Assembly (NCBI RefSeq): GCF_937616625.2
Contig: NC_065573.1
Location: forward strand, 7,827,001-7,891,000
DNA: 64,000 nucleotides
Direction of reading: 5' to 3'
DNA from: Mercurialis annua
Taxonomy: Eukaryota; Streptophyta; Magnoliopsida; Malpighiales; Euphorbiaceae
The notes beneath the pieces are model-generated. The model saw nothing but the letters and a program-made list of their open reading frames with translations. It was not told where the DNA came from and made no database searches. Positions 25,878 to 38,004 of this stretch are shown one piece after another (position 1 is the first letter of the stretch; every line of letters starts with the position of its first letter). Position numbers and translations under genes: made by a program.

Positions 25878-27067
25878 GATTTAAGCCAAACGTTTACAAA
25901 CGTTACGAAACAAAATAGGACGTTTCACCTTTTCTGAGATTTAAGCCAAACGTTTATAAACATTACGAAACAAAACCAAACGTTTAAAATGTTACGAAAC
26001 AAATCCAAGCGTTTTACCTTTTTAGCAGTATAAGCCAAACGTTTATAAACGTTGCAAAACAAATCCAAACGTTTTACCTTTTTAGCGATTTATGCCAACC
26101 GTTTACAAATGTTACGAAAAAAATCCAAACGTTTCACCTTTTTAGCAATTTAAGCCAAACGTTTACAAATGTTACGAAACAAATCCAAACGTTTCCCCTT
26201 TTTAGCTATTTAAGACAAACGTTTACAAACGTTACGAAACAAATTCAAACAATACGAAACTAAACCAAACGTTACGAAACAAATCCAAGCGCTTCACCTT
26301 TGTAGCAATTTAAGACAAACGTTTACAAACGGTACTAAAGAAATCCAAGCGTTTCATCTTTTTAACAATTTAAGCAAAACGTTTACAAACGTTATAAAAC
26401 AAAACCTAACGTTTCAGCTTTTTAGCGATTTAAGCCAAACGTTTACAAACGTTACGAAACAAATCTAAACGTTTCTCCATTTTAGAGATTAAAGCCAAAC
26501 ATTTAAAACGTTATGAAACAAATCCAAACGTTTCCTATATTTAGCAATTTAAGCTTAACGTTTACAAACGTTACGAAACAAAACCAAGCGTTTCACCTTT
26601 TTAGCAATTTAAGCCAAACCTTTACAAACATTACGAAATAAAACCAAACGTTTTACATTTTTAGCGATTTAAGCAAAACGTTTACGAACGGTATGAAACA
26701 AATCCAAACGTTTCACCTTTTTAGCTATTTAAGCCAAACGTTTACAAACATTACCAAACAAAACGAGTCGTTTACAAACGTTACAAAACAATTCCAAACG
26801 TTTCACCTTTTTCGCAATTTATGCCAAATATTTACAAACGTTATGGAACCAATCCAAACGTTTCTCCTTTTTAGCGATTTAAGTCGAACGTTTACAAACG
26901 TTACAAAACAAAACCAAACGTTTCACCTATTTAGCGATTTAAGCCGATCGTTTATAAAAGTTACGAAACAAATAAGCGTTTCACCTTTTTAGTGATTTAT
27001 GCCAAATTTTTATAAACGTTAACGAAACAAAACCAAGTGTTTCACCTTTTTAGAAATCTAAGCAATG

Positions 27068-27076
27068 TTACGAAAC
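27068..27076. repeat. 9-bp target-site duplication, left copy (TTACGAAAC)
   Basis: TTACGAAAC precedes the foldback element and is repeated exactly at 28230-28238. Nine bp is the typical duplication length of the Mutator superfamily. Because TTACGAAAC is also part of the satellite monomer, the uninterrupted site reads as normal satellite (GTTACGAAACAAATCC). Confidence 0.85.
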
Positions 27077-27488
27077 GGCCGAAGGTACAAAAAGAACCCC
27101 TCAACTTATTCAGAAAGTACAAGACAACCCTTAAAATATTTTTTGGTTCAAAACGACCCTTTAATTTTTTTTCCGAACAAAAAAAACCCTTCCGTCTAAG
27201 ATCTCCGTTAAACGGTGACGTGGCACATAGGGAAAAAATTCAAAAACATCCTCAATATTTAATATATTTACCAATTTTATGTTTTTAAATTTTTTTTAAT
27301 CATTTTCACCATTTTCTTCATTTAGACATCAATAATTAAAAGCAAATCAAATTAAACCAAACACAATAAAAAATGACCTATCCTAACCACCCATTCACCC
27401 ACTGATTTTCGGGCTGCCGCCTCATCCGTCATCGCTCCACCCACCACCGCCGCCTCGCTCACACTCCCACCGTCGCCTCGCTCCATCC
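27077..27488 (+). repeat. Left arm of the foldback element
   Basis: The outer 186 bp is the well-conserved terminal inverted repeat. The inner part is AT-rich (CAATTTTATG, CATTTTCACC, CTTCATTTAG) and ends in a GC-rich stretch (CCACTGATTTTCGGGCTGCC, CACCACCGCCGCC). Each of these has a reversed partner in the right arm: GGCTGGAAATCAGTGGC near 27864-27880, GGGTGAAAAGG near 28000 and AAATTG near 28031. The GC-rich piece might be captured host sequence, but I cannot identify a source gene. Confidence 0.75.
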
Positions 27489-27490
27489 TT

Positions 27491-27800
27491 GTAGGGATGA
27501 ACCGCTATTACTGTTCATCCCTTTTTGGTGATGAACAGCCACTGTTCATCCCTTTTTGGGGATGAATTTTAGGGATCAACATGAGCTGTTCATCCCTTTT
27601 TAGGGATGAACGGTGGTGTTCGTCCCTAAAAGGGGATGAACACAGATCATGTTCATTCCTTTTTGGGATGAACAGTGGATGTTCAACCCTAAAAGGGATG
27701 AACGCCACTTTTGGCGTTTATCCCTTAAAAGGGATGAACATCTTAGTTCATCTCTTAAAAGGGATGAACAATGGATGTTCTTCCCTTAAAAGGGATGAAC
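27491..27800. repeat. Array of ~nine small hairpin units at the centre of the foldback element
   Basis: GTTCATCCC and GGGATGAAC alternate through the region. They form about nine 24-26-bp palindromes of the type TGTTCATCCCTTTTTAGGG plus ATGAACA, spaced roughly 30-45 bp apart. Units on the left mostly have a TTTTT centre and those on the right mostly AAAA (CCCTAAAAGGGG, CCCTTAAAAGGG), as expected if the array itself is inverted about its middle. Open frames on both strands (for example 27581-27883 and 27508-27708) come from this repetition and are not proposed as genes. Confidence 0.88.
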
Positions 27801-27805
27801 ACCAC

Positions 27806-28229
27806 CCCCGGCAAAAAATATTGAACGCCAGAAAGAAAATTTCGGCGGTCAGTGAGTCGCGGCGGCTGGAAATCAGTGGCTAATTAGATTTTGATTAATT
27901 TAATTGGGTTTTAATGTGTTTATTTAGTTTTTGATAGGTTTAATTTAGTTTTAATTTATAATTTTAATTAATTATAGGTTTTTTGAATGAAGAAGAGGGT
28001 GAAAAGGATTAAAAATAATTATAAGTATAAAATTGTTAAGTCTTTTAAACATTAAGGATGTTTTTAAATTTTTTCCTTATGTGCCACGTCATCATTTAAC
28101 TGAGATTTTGGACAGAAGGGGTTTTTCGTTCGAACAAAATAATTAGGGGTTGTTTTGGACCAAAAAAAAGTTTAAGGGCTGTCTTGTACTTTCGAAATAA
28201 GTTGAGGGGTTTTTTTTGTACCTTTGGCC
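27806..28229 (-). repeat. Right arm of the foldback element
   Basis: Reverse complement counterpart of the left arm. The terminal 186 bp (28044-28229) is closely similar, and the inner ~235 bp is diverged but collinear, including GGCGGCTGGAAATCAGTGGC against the left arm's CCACTGATTTTCGGG. The arm ends TTTGGCC, followed by the target duplication. Confidence 0.75.
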
Positions 28230-28238
28230 TTACGAAAC
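28230..28238. repeat. 9-bp target-site duplication, right copy (TTACGAAAC)
   Basis: Exact repeat of 27068-27076. Satellite continues directly (AAATCCAAACATTTCTC). Confidence 0.85.
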
Positions 28239-31164
28239 AAATCCAAACATTTCTCATTTTTAGCGATTTAAGCCAAACGTTTACAAACGTTACGAAACAA
28301 AACCAAGCATTTCATATTTTTAGTTATTTAAGCCAAACGTTTACAAACGTTAAAAAAAAATTCAAGCGTCACCTTTTTGGCAATTTTAGCCAAACATTTA
28401 CAAACGTTACGAAACAAATCAAAGTGTTTCACCTTTTTAGCAATTTAAGCTAACCGTTTACAAACGTTACGAAAAAAATCCAAACGTTTCACCTTTTTAG
28501 CTATTTAAGCCAAACGTTTAGAAACGTTAGAAAAACATCAAAATGTTTCACCTTTTTAGCGATTTAAGCCAAACGTTTACAAAGGTTATAAAACAAATCC
28601 AAATGTTTCGCCTTTTTAGAAATTTAAGCCAAACGTTTACAAACATTACGAAACAACTCCAAGCGTTTTACCTTTTTAGCAATTGAAGCCAAACGTTTAC
28701 AAACGTTATGAAAGAAATCCAAACGTTTCCCCTTTTTAGTGATTGAAGCCAAACGTTTACAAATGTTACGAAACATATCCAAACATTTCCAAACAAATCC
28801 AAACGTTTATATTGTTACGAAGCAAATTAAAACGTTTCACCTTTTTAGCGATTTAAGCCAAACAATTACAAACGTTAAGAAACAAAGCCAAACGATTACA
28901 AACATTACGAACATTACGAAAGAAAACCAAACGTGTCCCCTTATTTAAGCCAAACGTTAACAAACGTTACGAACAAAACCAAACGTTTAAAACTTTACGA
29001 AACCCATGTTACGAAACAAATCGAAACGTTTACAAACGTTACGAAATAAAACCAAACGTTTCACCGTTTTAGAGATTTAAGCCAAACGTTTACAAACATT
29101 ACGAAAGAAAAACCGAACGTTTCACCTTTTTAGCGATTTAAGCCAAACGTTTACAAACATTACGAAACAAAACCAAACTTATAAAATGTTATGAAATAAA
29201 CGTTACAAAACAAATCCAAACGTTTACAAATGCTACGAAGCGAAACCAAATGTCTCACCTTTTTAGTGATTTAAGCCAAACGTTTACAAACGTTACGAAA
29301 CAAAACCAAACGTTTCACCTTTTTAGCGATTTATGCCATACGTTTACAAACGATAAAAAAAATCCAAACGTTTCACCATTTTAGCGATTTAAGCCAAACG
29401 TTTACAAGTGTTACGAAACAAAATCAAACGTTTCACCTTTTTAGCGATTTAAGCCAAACATTTACAAACGTTACGAAACAAAACCAAACGTATAAAACGT
29501 TACGAAACAAATCCAAACATTTAAAAACGTTACAAAACAAACACAAAACATTTCCTATTTTAGCGATTTAAACCGAACGTTTATTAACATTACGAAAGAA
29601 AACCAAACGTTTGTAAACGTTATGAAACAAATCCAAACGTTTCACATTTTTATGGATTCAAGCCAAACGTTTACAAACGTTACAAAACAAATCCAAACGT
29701 TTCACCTTTTTAGTGATCGAAGCCAAACGTTGACAAAAGTTACGAAACAAATCCAAACGTTTTGAAACGAATCCAAACGTTTAAAACGTTACGAAAACAA
29801 ATCAATTTGTTTCACATTTTTAGCGATTTAAGCCGAACGTTTACAAAGATTACGAAACAAAACCAAACGTTTCACTTTTTAAGCGATTTAGGCCGAACAT
29901 TTACAAACGTTATAAAATAAATCTATACTTTTCCCCTTTTTAGCGATTTAAGCCAAACGTTTACAAACGTTACGAAACAAATCCAAGCGTTTCAACTTAT
30001 TTAGCAATTTAAATCAAACATTTACAAACATTACAAAAAAAATCTAAGCTTTTCACCTTTTTAGCAATTTAAACCAAACCTTTAAAACGTTACGAAACAA
30101 ATCCAAACGTTTCCCACTTTTAGCAATTTAAGCCAAACGTTTACAAACGTTACGAAACAAATCTAAACATTTTACCTTTTTAGCGATTTAAGCCAAATGT
30201 TTTGAAGCGTTACAAAACATATCCAAACGTTTCACCTTTTTAGCGATTTAAGCCGAACGTTTACAAACATTACGAAACAAAACCAAATGTTTCACCTTTT
30301 TAGCGATTTAAGCCAAACCTTACGAAACAAATCCAAATGTTTCACCTTTTTAGTGATTTAAGACAAACGTTTACAAAGGTTACGAAACAAATACAAACGT
30401 GACACCTTTTTAGCAATTTAAGCAAAACGTTATAAAACAAATTGAAACGTTTTACCTTTATGGCGATTTAAGCCAAACGTTCACAAAAGTTATGAAACAA
30501 AACCAAACATTTCGCCTTTTGAGCGATTTAAGCCAAACGTTTACAAAGGTTATGAAACAAAACCAAATGTTTCGCCTTTTTAGCGATTTAAGACAAACGT
30601 TTACAAAGGTTACGAAACAAATCGAAACGTGTCACCTTTTTAGCAATTTAAGCCAAACGTTTACAAACGTTACGAAACAAATCCATATGTTTCACCTTTT
30701 TAGCGATTTAGGGCAATCATTTACAAACGTTACGAAACATATACAAACGTTTCACATTTTTAGCGATTTAAGCGAACGTTTACAAACGTTACGAAACAAA
30801 ACCAAACGTTTAAAACGTTATGAAATAAATCCAAATGTTTCACATTTTTAACGATTTAAGCCAAACCCTTTCAAACGTTACGAAACAAATCCAAATGTTT
30901 CACCTTTTTAGCAATTTAAGCCAAAAGTTTACAAACGTTACGAAACAAATTCAAGCGTTTCACATTTTCAGTAATTTAAGTCAAACGTTATGAAACTAAT
31001 CCAAACGTTTCACTATTTTAGCAATTGAAGACAAACGTTTACAAACGTAATGAAACAAATCCAAACATTTCACCCTTTTAGCGATTTATGCCAAACATTT
31101 TGCAAACGTTACAAAACAAATCCAAACGTTTCACCTTTTTAGCGATTGAAGCCAAATGTTTACA
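28239..31164 (+). repeat. 60-bp satellite, divergent block left of the higher-order array
   Basis: About 48 monomers with more length variation than elsewhere. Shortened monomers recur (CCAAACCTTACGAAAC, ACGTTTAAAACGTTACG), and 28780-29200 is a stretch of fragmentary repeats. From about 29990 (CAAGCGTTTCAACTTATTTA) and 30490 onward, its variant monomers foreshadow those of the higher-order unit. No gene is seen. Confidence 0.95.
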
Positions 31165-33115
31165 AACGTTACGAAATAAATCCAAATGTTTCACCTTTTT
31201 AGTGATATAAGCCAAACGTTTACAATCGTTACGAAACAAATCCAAACGTTTCACCTTTTATAGCGATTTAAGCCAAACGTTTACAAAGGTTATGAAACAA
31301 ATCCTAATGTGTCACCTTTTTAGCAATTTAAGCCACACGTTTACAAACGTTACGAAACAAATTCAAGCGTTTCACCTTTTTAGCAATTTAAGCCAAACGT
31401 TTACAAACGTTACGAAACAAATCAAAGCTTTTCACCTTTGTAGAAATATAAGCCAAACGTTTACAAACGTTTACAAACGTTACGAAACAAATCCAAACAT
31501 TTCGAAACAAATCCAAACGTTTCGAAACAAATCCAAATGTTTACCCTTTTTAGCGATTTAAGCCAAACGTTTACAAATGTTACGAAACAAATCCAAGCGT
31601 TTCAACTTATTTATCAATTTAAGTCAAACATTTACAAACGTTACAAATCAAATCTAAGCTTTCACCTTTTTAGAAATATAAACCAAATGTTTAAAACGTT
31701 ACGAAACAAATCCAAATGTTTCCCACTTTTTGCAATTTAAGCCAAACGTTTACAAACATTACGAAACAAATCTAAACATTTTTCCTTTTTAGCGATTTAA
31801 GCCAAATGTTTACAAGCGTTACAAAACATATCCAAACGATTCACCTTTTTAGCGATTTAAGACAAACGTTTACAAAGGTTACGAAACAAATCGAAATGTG
31901 TCACCTTTTTAGCAATTTAAGCCAAACGTTTACAAACGTTACGAAACAAATCCATATGTTTCACCTTTTTAGCGATTTAGGGCAATCATTTACAAACGTT
32001 ACGAAACATATACAAACGTTTCACATTTTTAGCGATTTAAGCCGAACGTTTCTAAATGTTACGAAACAAAACCAAACGTTTAAAACGTTATGAAATAAAT
32101 CCAAATGTTTCACATTTTTAACGATTTAAGCCAAACCCTTACAAACGTTACGAAACAAATCCAAGCGTTTCACCTTTTTAGCAATTTAAGCCAAAAGTTT
32201 ACAAACGTTACGAAACAAATTCAAGCGTTTCACATTTTCAGTAATTTAAATCAAACGTTATGAAACTAATCCAAACGTTTCACTATTTTAGCGATTGAAG
32301 ACAAACGTTTACAAACGTAATGAAACAAATCCAAACATTTCACCCTTTTAGCGATTTATGCCAAACATTTTGCAAACGTTACAAAACAAATCCAAACGTT
32401 TCACCTATTTAGCGATTGAAGCCAAACGTTACGAAATAAATCCAAATGTTTCACCTTTTTAGTGATATAAGCCAAACGTTTACAATCGTTACGAAACAAA
32501 TCCAAACGTTTCACCTTTTATAGCGATTTAAGCCAAACGTTTACAAAGGTTATGAAACAAATCCTAATGTGTCACCTTTTTAGCAATTTAAGCCAAACGT
32601 TTACAAACGTTAGGAAACAAATTCAAGCGTTTCACCTTTTTAGCAATTTAAGCCAAACGTTTACAAACGTTACGAAACAAATCAAAGCTTTTCACCTTTT
32701 TAGAAATTTAAGCCAAACGTTTACAAACGTTTACAAACGTTACGAAACAAATCCAAACATTTTGAAACAAATCCAAACGTTTCGAAACAAATCCAAATGT
32801 TTACCCTTTTTAGCGATTTAAGCCAAACGTTTACAAACGTTACGAAACAAATCCAAGCGTTTCAACTTATTTATCAATTTAAGTCAAACATTTACAAACG
32901 TTATAAAACAAATCTAAGCTTTCACCTTTTTAGCAATATAAACCAAATGTTTAAAACGTTACGAAACAAATCCAAATGTTTCCCACTTTTTGCAATTTAA
33001 GCCAAACGTTTACAAACATTACGAAACAAATCTAAACATTTTACCTTTTTAGCGATTTAAGCCAAATGTTTACAAGCGTTACAAAACATATCCAAACGAT
33101 TCACCTTTTTAGCGA
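30600..33115 (+). repeat. 1.26-kb paralogous segments at the start of the higher-order array
   Basis: The stretch about 30600-31855 and the stretch about 31870-33115 carry the same ordered variants roughly 1260 bp (21 monomers) apart. Shared marks include CACTATTTTAGC, CCAAACATTTTGCAAACG, TTTACAATCGTTACG, CCTAATGTGTCACC and CAACTTATTTATCAATTTAAG. A clear difference is a loss of exactly 10 bp: GCCAAATGTTTACAAACG at 31153 against GCCAAACGTTACG at 32422. An older 1.26-kb duplication therefore preceded amplification of the larger unit. Confidence 0.8.
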
Positions 33116-34584
33116 TATAAGTCTAACGTTTACAAACATTACGAAACAAAACCAAACGTTTCACCTTTTTTGCGATTTAATCCAAACGTTTTCAAACGTT
33201 ACGGAATAAATCCAAAGGTTTCATCTTTTTAGCGATTTAAGCCAAACGTTTACAAACGTTACGAAACAAATCCAAACGTTTACAAAGGTTACAAAACAAA
33301 TACAAACGTGTCACCTTTTTAGCAAAATAAGTAAACCGTTTACAAACGTTACAAAACAAATCCAAAACGTTTCACCTTTATAGCGATTTAAGCCAAACGT
33401 TTACAAAGGTTATGAAACAAAACCAAATGTTTCCCCTTTTTAGCGATTTAAGCCAAACGTTTACAAAGGTTATGAAACAAAACCAAATGCTTCACCTTTT
33501 TAGCGATTTAAGCCAAACATTTACAAAGGTTACGATACAAATCGAAACGTGTCACCATTTTAGCAATTTAAGCCAAACGTTTACAAACGTTACGAAACAA
33601 AATCCAAATATTTCACCTTTTTAGCGATTTAAGCCAAACATTTACAAACGTTACGAAACATATACAAACGTTTCACATTTTTAGCGATTTAAGTCTAACG
33701 TTTACAAACGTTACGAAACAAAACCAAACGTTTATAACATTACGAAATAAATCCAAACGTTTCACACTTTTAGCGATTTAGGCCCAACCCTTACAAACGT
33801 TACGAAACAAAACCAAGCGTTTCACCTTTTTAGAAATTTAAGCCAAAAGTGTACAAATGTTACGAAACAAATTCAAGCGTTTCACATTTTTAGTAATTTA
33901 ATCCAAACGTTATGAAACTAATCCAAACGTTTCACCATTTTAGCGATTGAAGCCAAACGTTTACAAACGTAAGGAAATAAATCCCAACATTTCACCTTTT
34001 TAGCGACTTATGCCAAACATTTACAAACGTTACGAAACAAATCCAAACGTTTCACGTTTTTAGCGATTGAAGCGAAACGTTTACAAACGTTACAAAACAA
34101 ATCCAAACGTTTCACCTTTTTAGTGTTATAAGCCAAACGTTTACAAACGTTACGAAACAAATCCAAACGTTTCACCTTTTATAGAGATTTAAGCCAAAAT
34201 GTTTCACCTTTTAGCAATTTAAACCAAACGTTAAAAACTTTAGGAAACAAATCCAAGTATTTCACCTTTTTAGCAATTTAAGCCAAACGTTTACAAACGT
34301 TACGAAACAAATCAAAACATTTCACCTTCTTAGAAATTTAAGTCAAACGTTTACAAACGTTACGAAACAATTCCAAACGTTTCGAAACAAATCCAAACGT
34401 TTAACACGTTACGAAACAAATCCAATTATTTCACCTTTTTAGCAATTTATGCCAAACGTTTACAAACTTTACGAAACAAATCCAAGCGTTTCACCTTTTT
34501 AGCAATTTATGCCAAACGTTTACAGACTTTACGTAACAAATCCAAGCGTTTCACCTTTTTTGCGATTTATGCCAAACGTTTACA
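31165..34584 (+). repeat. Higher-order repeat copy 1 (~3420 bp, 57 monomers)
   Basis: First full copy of the unit. It is set off from the left flank because sequence before about 31160 does not match sequence before 34580, while everything after does. Internal landmarks are CCTAATGTGTCACC at 31306, a decamer triplication (CAAACGTTTA, CAAACGTTTA, CAAACGTTAC) at about 31458, three 20-bp units near 31490-31540, and GTCTAACG near 33121. Private or shared variants are TTTTTGCGATTTAATCC at about 33167 and ACGTAAC at 34531. It lacks one base relative to later copies near 34230. Confidence 0.9.
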
Positions 34585-37500
34585 AACGTTACGAAATAAA
34601 TCCAAATGTTTCACCTTTTTAGTGATATAAGCCAAACGTTTACAATCGTTACGAAACAAATCCAAACGTTTCACCTTTTATAGCGATTTAAGCCAAACGT
34701 TTACAAAGGTTATGAAACAAATCCAAATGTGTCACCTTTTTAGCAATTTAAGCCACACGTTTACAAACGTTACGAAACAAATTCAAGCGTTTCACCTTTT
34801 TAGCAATTTAAGCCAAACGTTTACAAACGTTACGAAACAAATCAAAGCTTTTCACCTTTGTAGAAATATAAGCCAAACGTTTACAAACGTTTACAAACGT
34901 TACGAAACAAATCCAAACATTTCGAAACAAATCCAAACGTTTCGAAACAAATCCAAAGGTTTACCCTTTTTAGCGATTTAAGCCAAACGTTTACAAATGT
35001 TACGAAACAAATCCAAGCGTTTCAACTTATTTATCAATTTAAGTCAAACATTTACAAACGTTACAAATCAAATCTAAGCTTTCACCTTTTTAGAAATATA
35101 AACCAAATGTTTAAAACGTTACGAAACAAATCCAAATGTTTCCCACTTTTTGCAATTTAAGCCAAACGTTTACAAACATTACGAAACAAATCTAAACATT
35201 TTTCCTTTTTAGCGATTTAAGCCAAATGTTTACAAGCGTTACAAAACATATCCAAACGATTCACCTTTTTAGCGATTTAAGACAAACGTTTACAAAGGTT
35301 ACGAAACAAATCGAAATGTGTCACCTTTTTAGCAATTTAAGCCAAACGTTTACAAACGTTACGAAACAAATCCATATGTTTCACCTTTTTAGCGATTTAG
35401 GGCAATCATTTACAAACGTTACGAAACATATACAAACGTTTCACATTTTTAGCGATATAAGCCGAACGTTTCTAAATGTTACGAAACAAAACCAAACGTT
35501 TAAAACGTTATGAAATAAATCCAAATGTTTCACATTTTTAACGATTTAAGCCAAACCCTTACAAACGTTACGAAACAAATCCAAGCGTTTCACCTTTTTA
35601 GCAATTTAAGCCAAAAGTTTACAAACGTTACGAAACAAATTCAAGCGTTTCACATTTTCAGTAATTTAAATCAAACGTTATGAAACTAATCCAAACGTTT
35701 CACTATTTTAGCGATTGAAGACAAACGTTTACAAACGTAATGAAACAAATCCAAACATTTCACCCTTTTAGCGATTTATGCCAAACATTTTGCAAACGTT
35801 ACAAAACAAATCCAAACGTTTCACCTTTTTAGCGATTGAAGCCAAACGTTACGAAATAAATCCAAATGTTTCACCTTTTTAGTGATATAAGCCAAACGTT
35901 TACAATCGTTACGAAACAAATCCAAACGTTTCACCTTTTATAGCGATTTAAGCCAAACGTTTACAAAGGTTATGAAACAAATCCTAATGTGTCACCTTTT
36001 TAGCAATTTAAGCCAAACGTTTACAAACGTTAGGAAACAAATTCAAGCGTTTCACCTTTTTAGCAATTTAAGCCAAACGTTTACAAACGTTACGAAACAA
36101 ATCAAAGCTTTTCACCTTTTTAGAAATTTAAGCCAAACGTTTACAAACGTTTACAAACGTTACGAAACAAATCCAAACATTTTGAAACAAATCCAAACGT
36201 TTCGAAACAAATCCAAATGTTTACCCTTTTTAGCGATTTAAGCCAAACGTTTACAAACGTTACGAAACAAATCCAAGCGTTTCAACTTATTTATCAATTT
36301 AAGTCAAACATTTACAAATGTTACAAAACAAATCTAAGCTTTCACCTTTTTAGCAATATAAACCAAATGTTTAAAACGTTACGAAACAAATCCAAATGTT
36401 TCCCACTTTTTGCAATTTAAGCCAAACGTTTACAAACATTACGAAACAAATCTAAACATTTTACCTTTTTAGCGATTTAAGCCAAATGTTTACAAGCGTT
36501 ACAAAACATATCCAAACGATTCACCTTTTTAGCGATATAAGTCTAACGTTTACAAACATTACGAAACAAAACCAAACGTTTCACCTTTTTTGCGATTTAA
36601 TCCAAACGTTTTCAAACGTTACGGAATAAATCCAAAGGTTTCATCTTTTTAGCGATTTAAGCCAAACGTTTACAAACGTTACGAAACAAATCCAAACGTT
36701 TACAAAGGTTACAAAACAAATACAAACGTGTCACCTTTTTAGCAAAATAAGTAAACCGTTTACAAACGTTACAAAACAAATCCAAAACGTTTCACCTTTA
36801 TAGCGATTTAAGCCAAACGTTTACAAAGGTTATGAAACAAAACCAAATGTTTCCCCTTTTTAGCGATTTAAGCCAAACGTTTACAAAGGTTATGAAACAA
36901 AACCAAATGCTTCACCTTTTTAGCGATTTAAGCCAAACATTTACAAAGGTTACGAAACAAATCGAAACGTGTCACCATTTTAGCAATTTAAGCCAAACGT
37001 TTACAAACGTTACGAAACAAAATCCAAATATTTCACCTTTTTAGCGATTTAAGCCAACGTTTACAAACGTTACGAAACAAATACAAACGTTTCACATTTT
37101 TAGCGATTTAAGTCGAACGTTTACAAATGTTACGAAACAAAACCAAACGTTTATAACATTACGAAATAAATCCAAACGTTTCACACTTTTAGCGATTTAG
37201 GCCCAACCCTTACAAACGTTACGAAACAAAACCAAGCGTTTCACCTTTTTAGAAATTTAAGCCAAAAGTGTACAAATGTTACGAAACAAATTCAAGCGTT
37301 TCACATTTTTAGTAATTTAATCCAAACGTTATGAAACTAATCCAAACGTTTCACCATTTTAGCGATTGAAGCCAAACGTTTACAAACGTAAGGAAATAAA
37401 TCCCAACATTTCACCTTTTTAGCGACTTATGCCAAACATTTACAAACGTTACGAAACAAATCCAAACGTTTCACGTTTTTAGCGATTGAAGCGAAACGTT

Positions 37501-38004
37501 TACAAACGTTACAAAACAAATCCAAACGTTTCACCTTTTTAGTGTTATAAGCCAAACGTTTACAAACGTTACGAAACAAATCCAAACGTTTCACCTTTTA
37601 TAGAGATTTAAGCCAAAATGTTTCACCTTTTAGCAATTTAAACCAAACGTTTACAAACGTTAGGAAACAAATCCAAGTATTTCACCTTTTTAGCAATTTA
37701 AGCCAAACGTTTACAAACGTTACGAAACAAATCCAAACATTTCACCTTTTTAGAAATTTAAGTCAAACGTTTACAAACGTTACGAAACAATTCCAAACGT
37801 TTCGAAACAAATCCAAACGTTTAACACGTTACGAAACAAATCCAATTATTTCACCTTTTTAGCAATTTATGCCAAACGTTTACAAACTTTACGAAACAAA
37901 TCCAAGCGTTTCACCTTTTTAGCAATTTATGCCAAACGTTTACAGACTTTACGAAACAAATCCAAGCGTTTCACCTTTTTTGCGATTTATGCCAAACGTT
38001 TACA
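34585..38004 (+). repeat. Higher-order repeat copy 2 (~3420 bp)
   Basis: Matches copy 1 with an offset of 3420 bp throughout. Distinguishing variants are CCAAATGTGTCACC at 34726; GCCAACGTTTACAAACG near 37052, where other copies have AAACATTTACAAACG; CACCTTTTTAGAAATTT at 37741, where others have CTTCTTAG; and ACGAAAC at 37951. The one-base loss near 37052 and one-base gain near 37650 cancel, so its length equals copy 1. Confidence 0.9.

Larger units (their letters stand above)
11690..26990 (+). repeat. Degenerate long-range duplications within the old satellite block
   Basis: A recognisable run begins GCCGACCG..TTACAAACATTATG, passes GCGATATAAGCCAAATG and goes on to a shortened monomer with TTTATTCCGAACATTTCACC. 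It recurs at about 11690-12200, 16250-16770, 20070-20600 and 24200-24720, with shorter echoes near 15400, 19360 and 3430. The run that follows it (12200-14200) returns at about 20600-22400 and 24720-27000. Block spacings are about 4.56, 3.8 and 4.1 kb, so copies have gained and lost internal pieces. This is an eroded higher-order structure, in contrast to the regular one at 31165-48267. Confidence 0.75.
3332..27067 (+). repeat. 60-bp satellite array, old heterogeneous block (23.7 kb)
   Basis: Roughly 390 head-to-tail monomers. The consensus is six decamers: CAAACGTTTA, CAAACGTTAC, GAAACAAATC, CAAACGTTTC, ACCTTTTTAG, CGATTTAAGC. Monomers differ at many positions. The commonest changes are at CpG: ACG to ATG or ACA, and GCGATTTA versus GCAATTTA. 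Many monomers lack 10 bp (CCAAACGTTACGAAAC instead of the two-decamer form; for example near 7950, 9700 and 14915). Arrangement is monomeric to irregularly higher-order, with duplicated blocks listed separately. All open frames here (up to 185 codons at 17717-18274) repeat a 20-residue period dictated by the monomer. No gene, tRNA or rRNA is visible. Confidence 0.97.
27077..28229. mobile_element. Non-autonomous Mutator-like foldback element
   Basis: A 1153-bp non-satellite insertion between 9-bp direct repeats. It starts GGCCGAAGGTACAAAAAGAA and ends with the inverted counterpart TACCTTTGGCC. The two outer ~186 bp (27077-27264 and 28044-28229) match closely when one is reversed; both include CCCCTCAACTTATT, GTACAAGACA and GACGTGGCACATA. 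Similarity between the arms continues, more weakly, right up to a central palindromic array, so the whole element can fold back on itself. No transposase frame is present, so it would depend on a MURA-type transposase supplied elsewhere. The superfamily is inferred from the 9-bp duplication and the very long inverted repeats; no autonomous relative is visible here. Confidence 0.85.

Noticed and set aside
3332..27067. Telomere-like or interstitial telomeric repeats (runs with AAACC)
   Set aside because: No tandem CCCTAAA or TTTAGGG runs are present; AAACC-like strings are parts of the satellite monomer.
27508..27883. Overlapping open frames on both strands rich in GMN/DEH
   Set aside because: Produced by the GGGATGAAC palindromic array in the foldback element; no start context or domain.
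27077..28229. PIF/Harbinger or hAT element, because of the GGCC ends
   Set aside because: The flanking duplication is 9 bp (TTACGAAAC), not 3 bp TTA/TAA or 8 bp, and the inverted repeats are far longer than usual for those groups.
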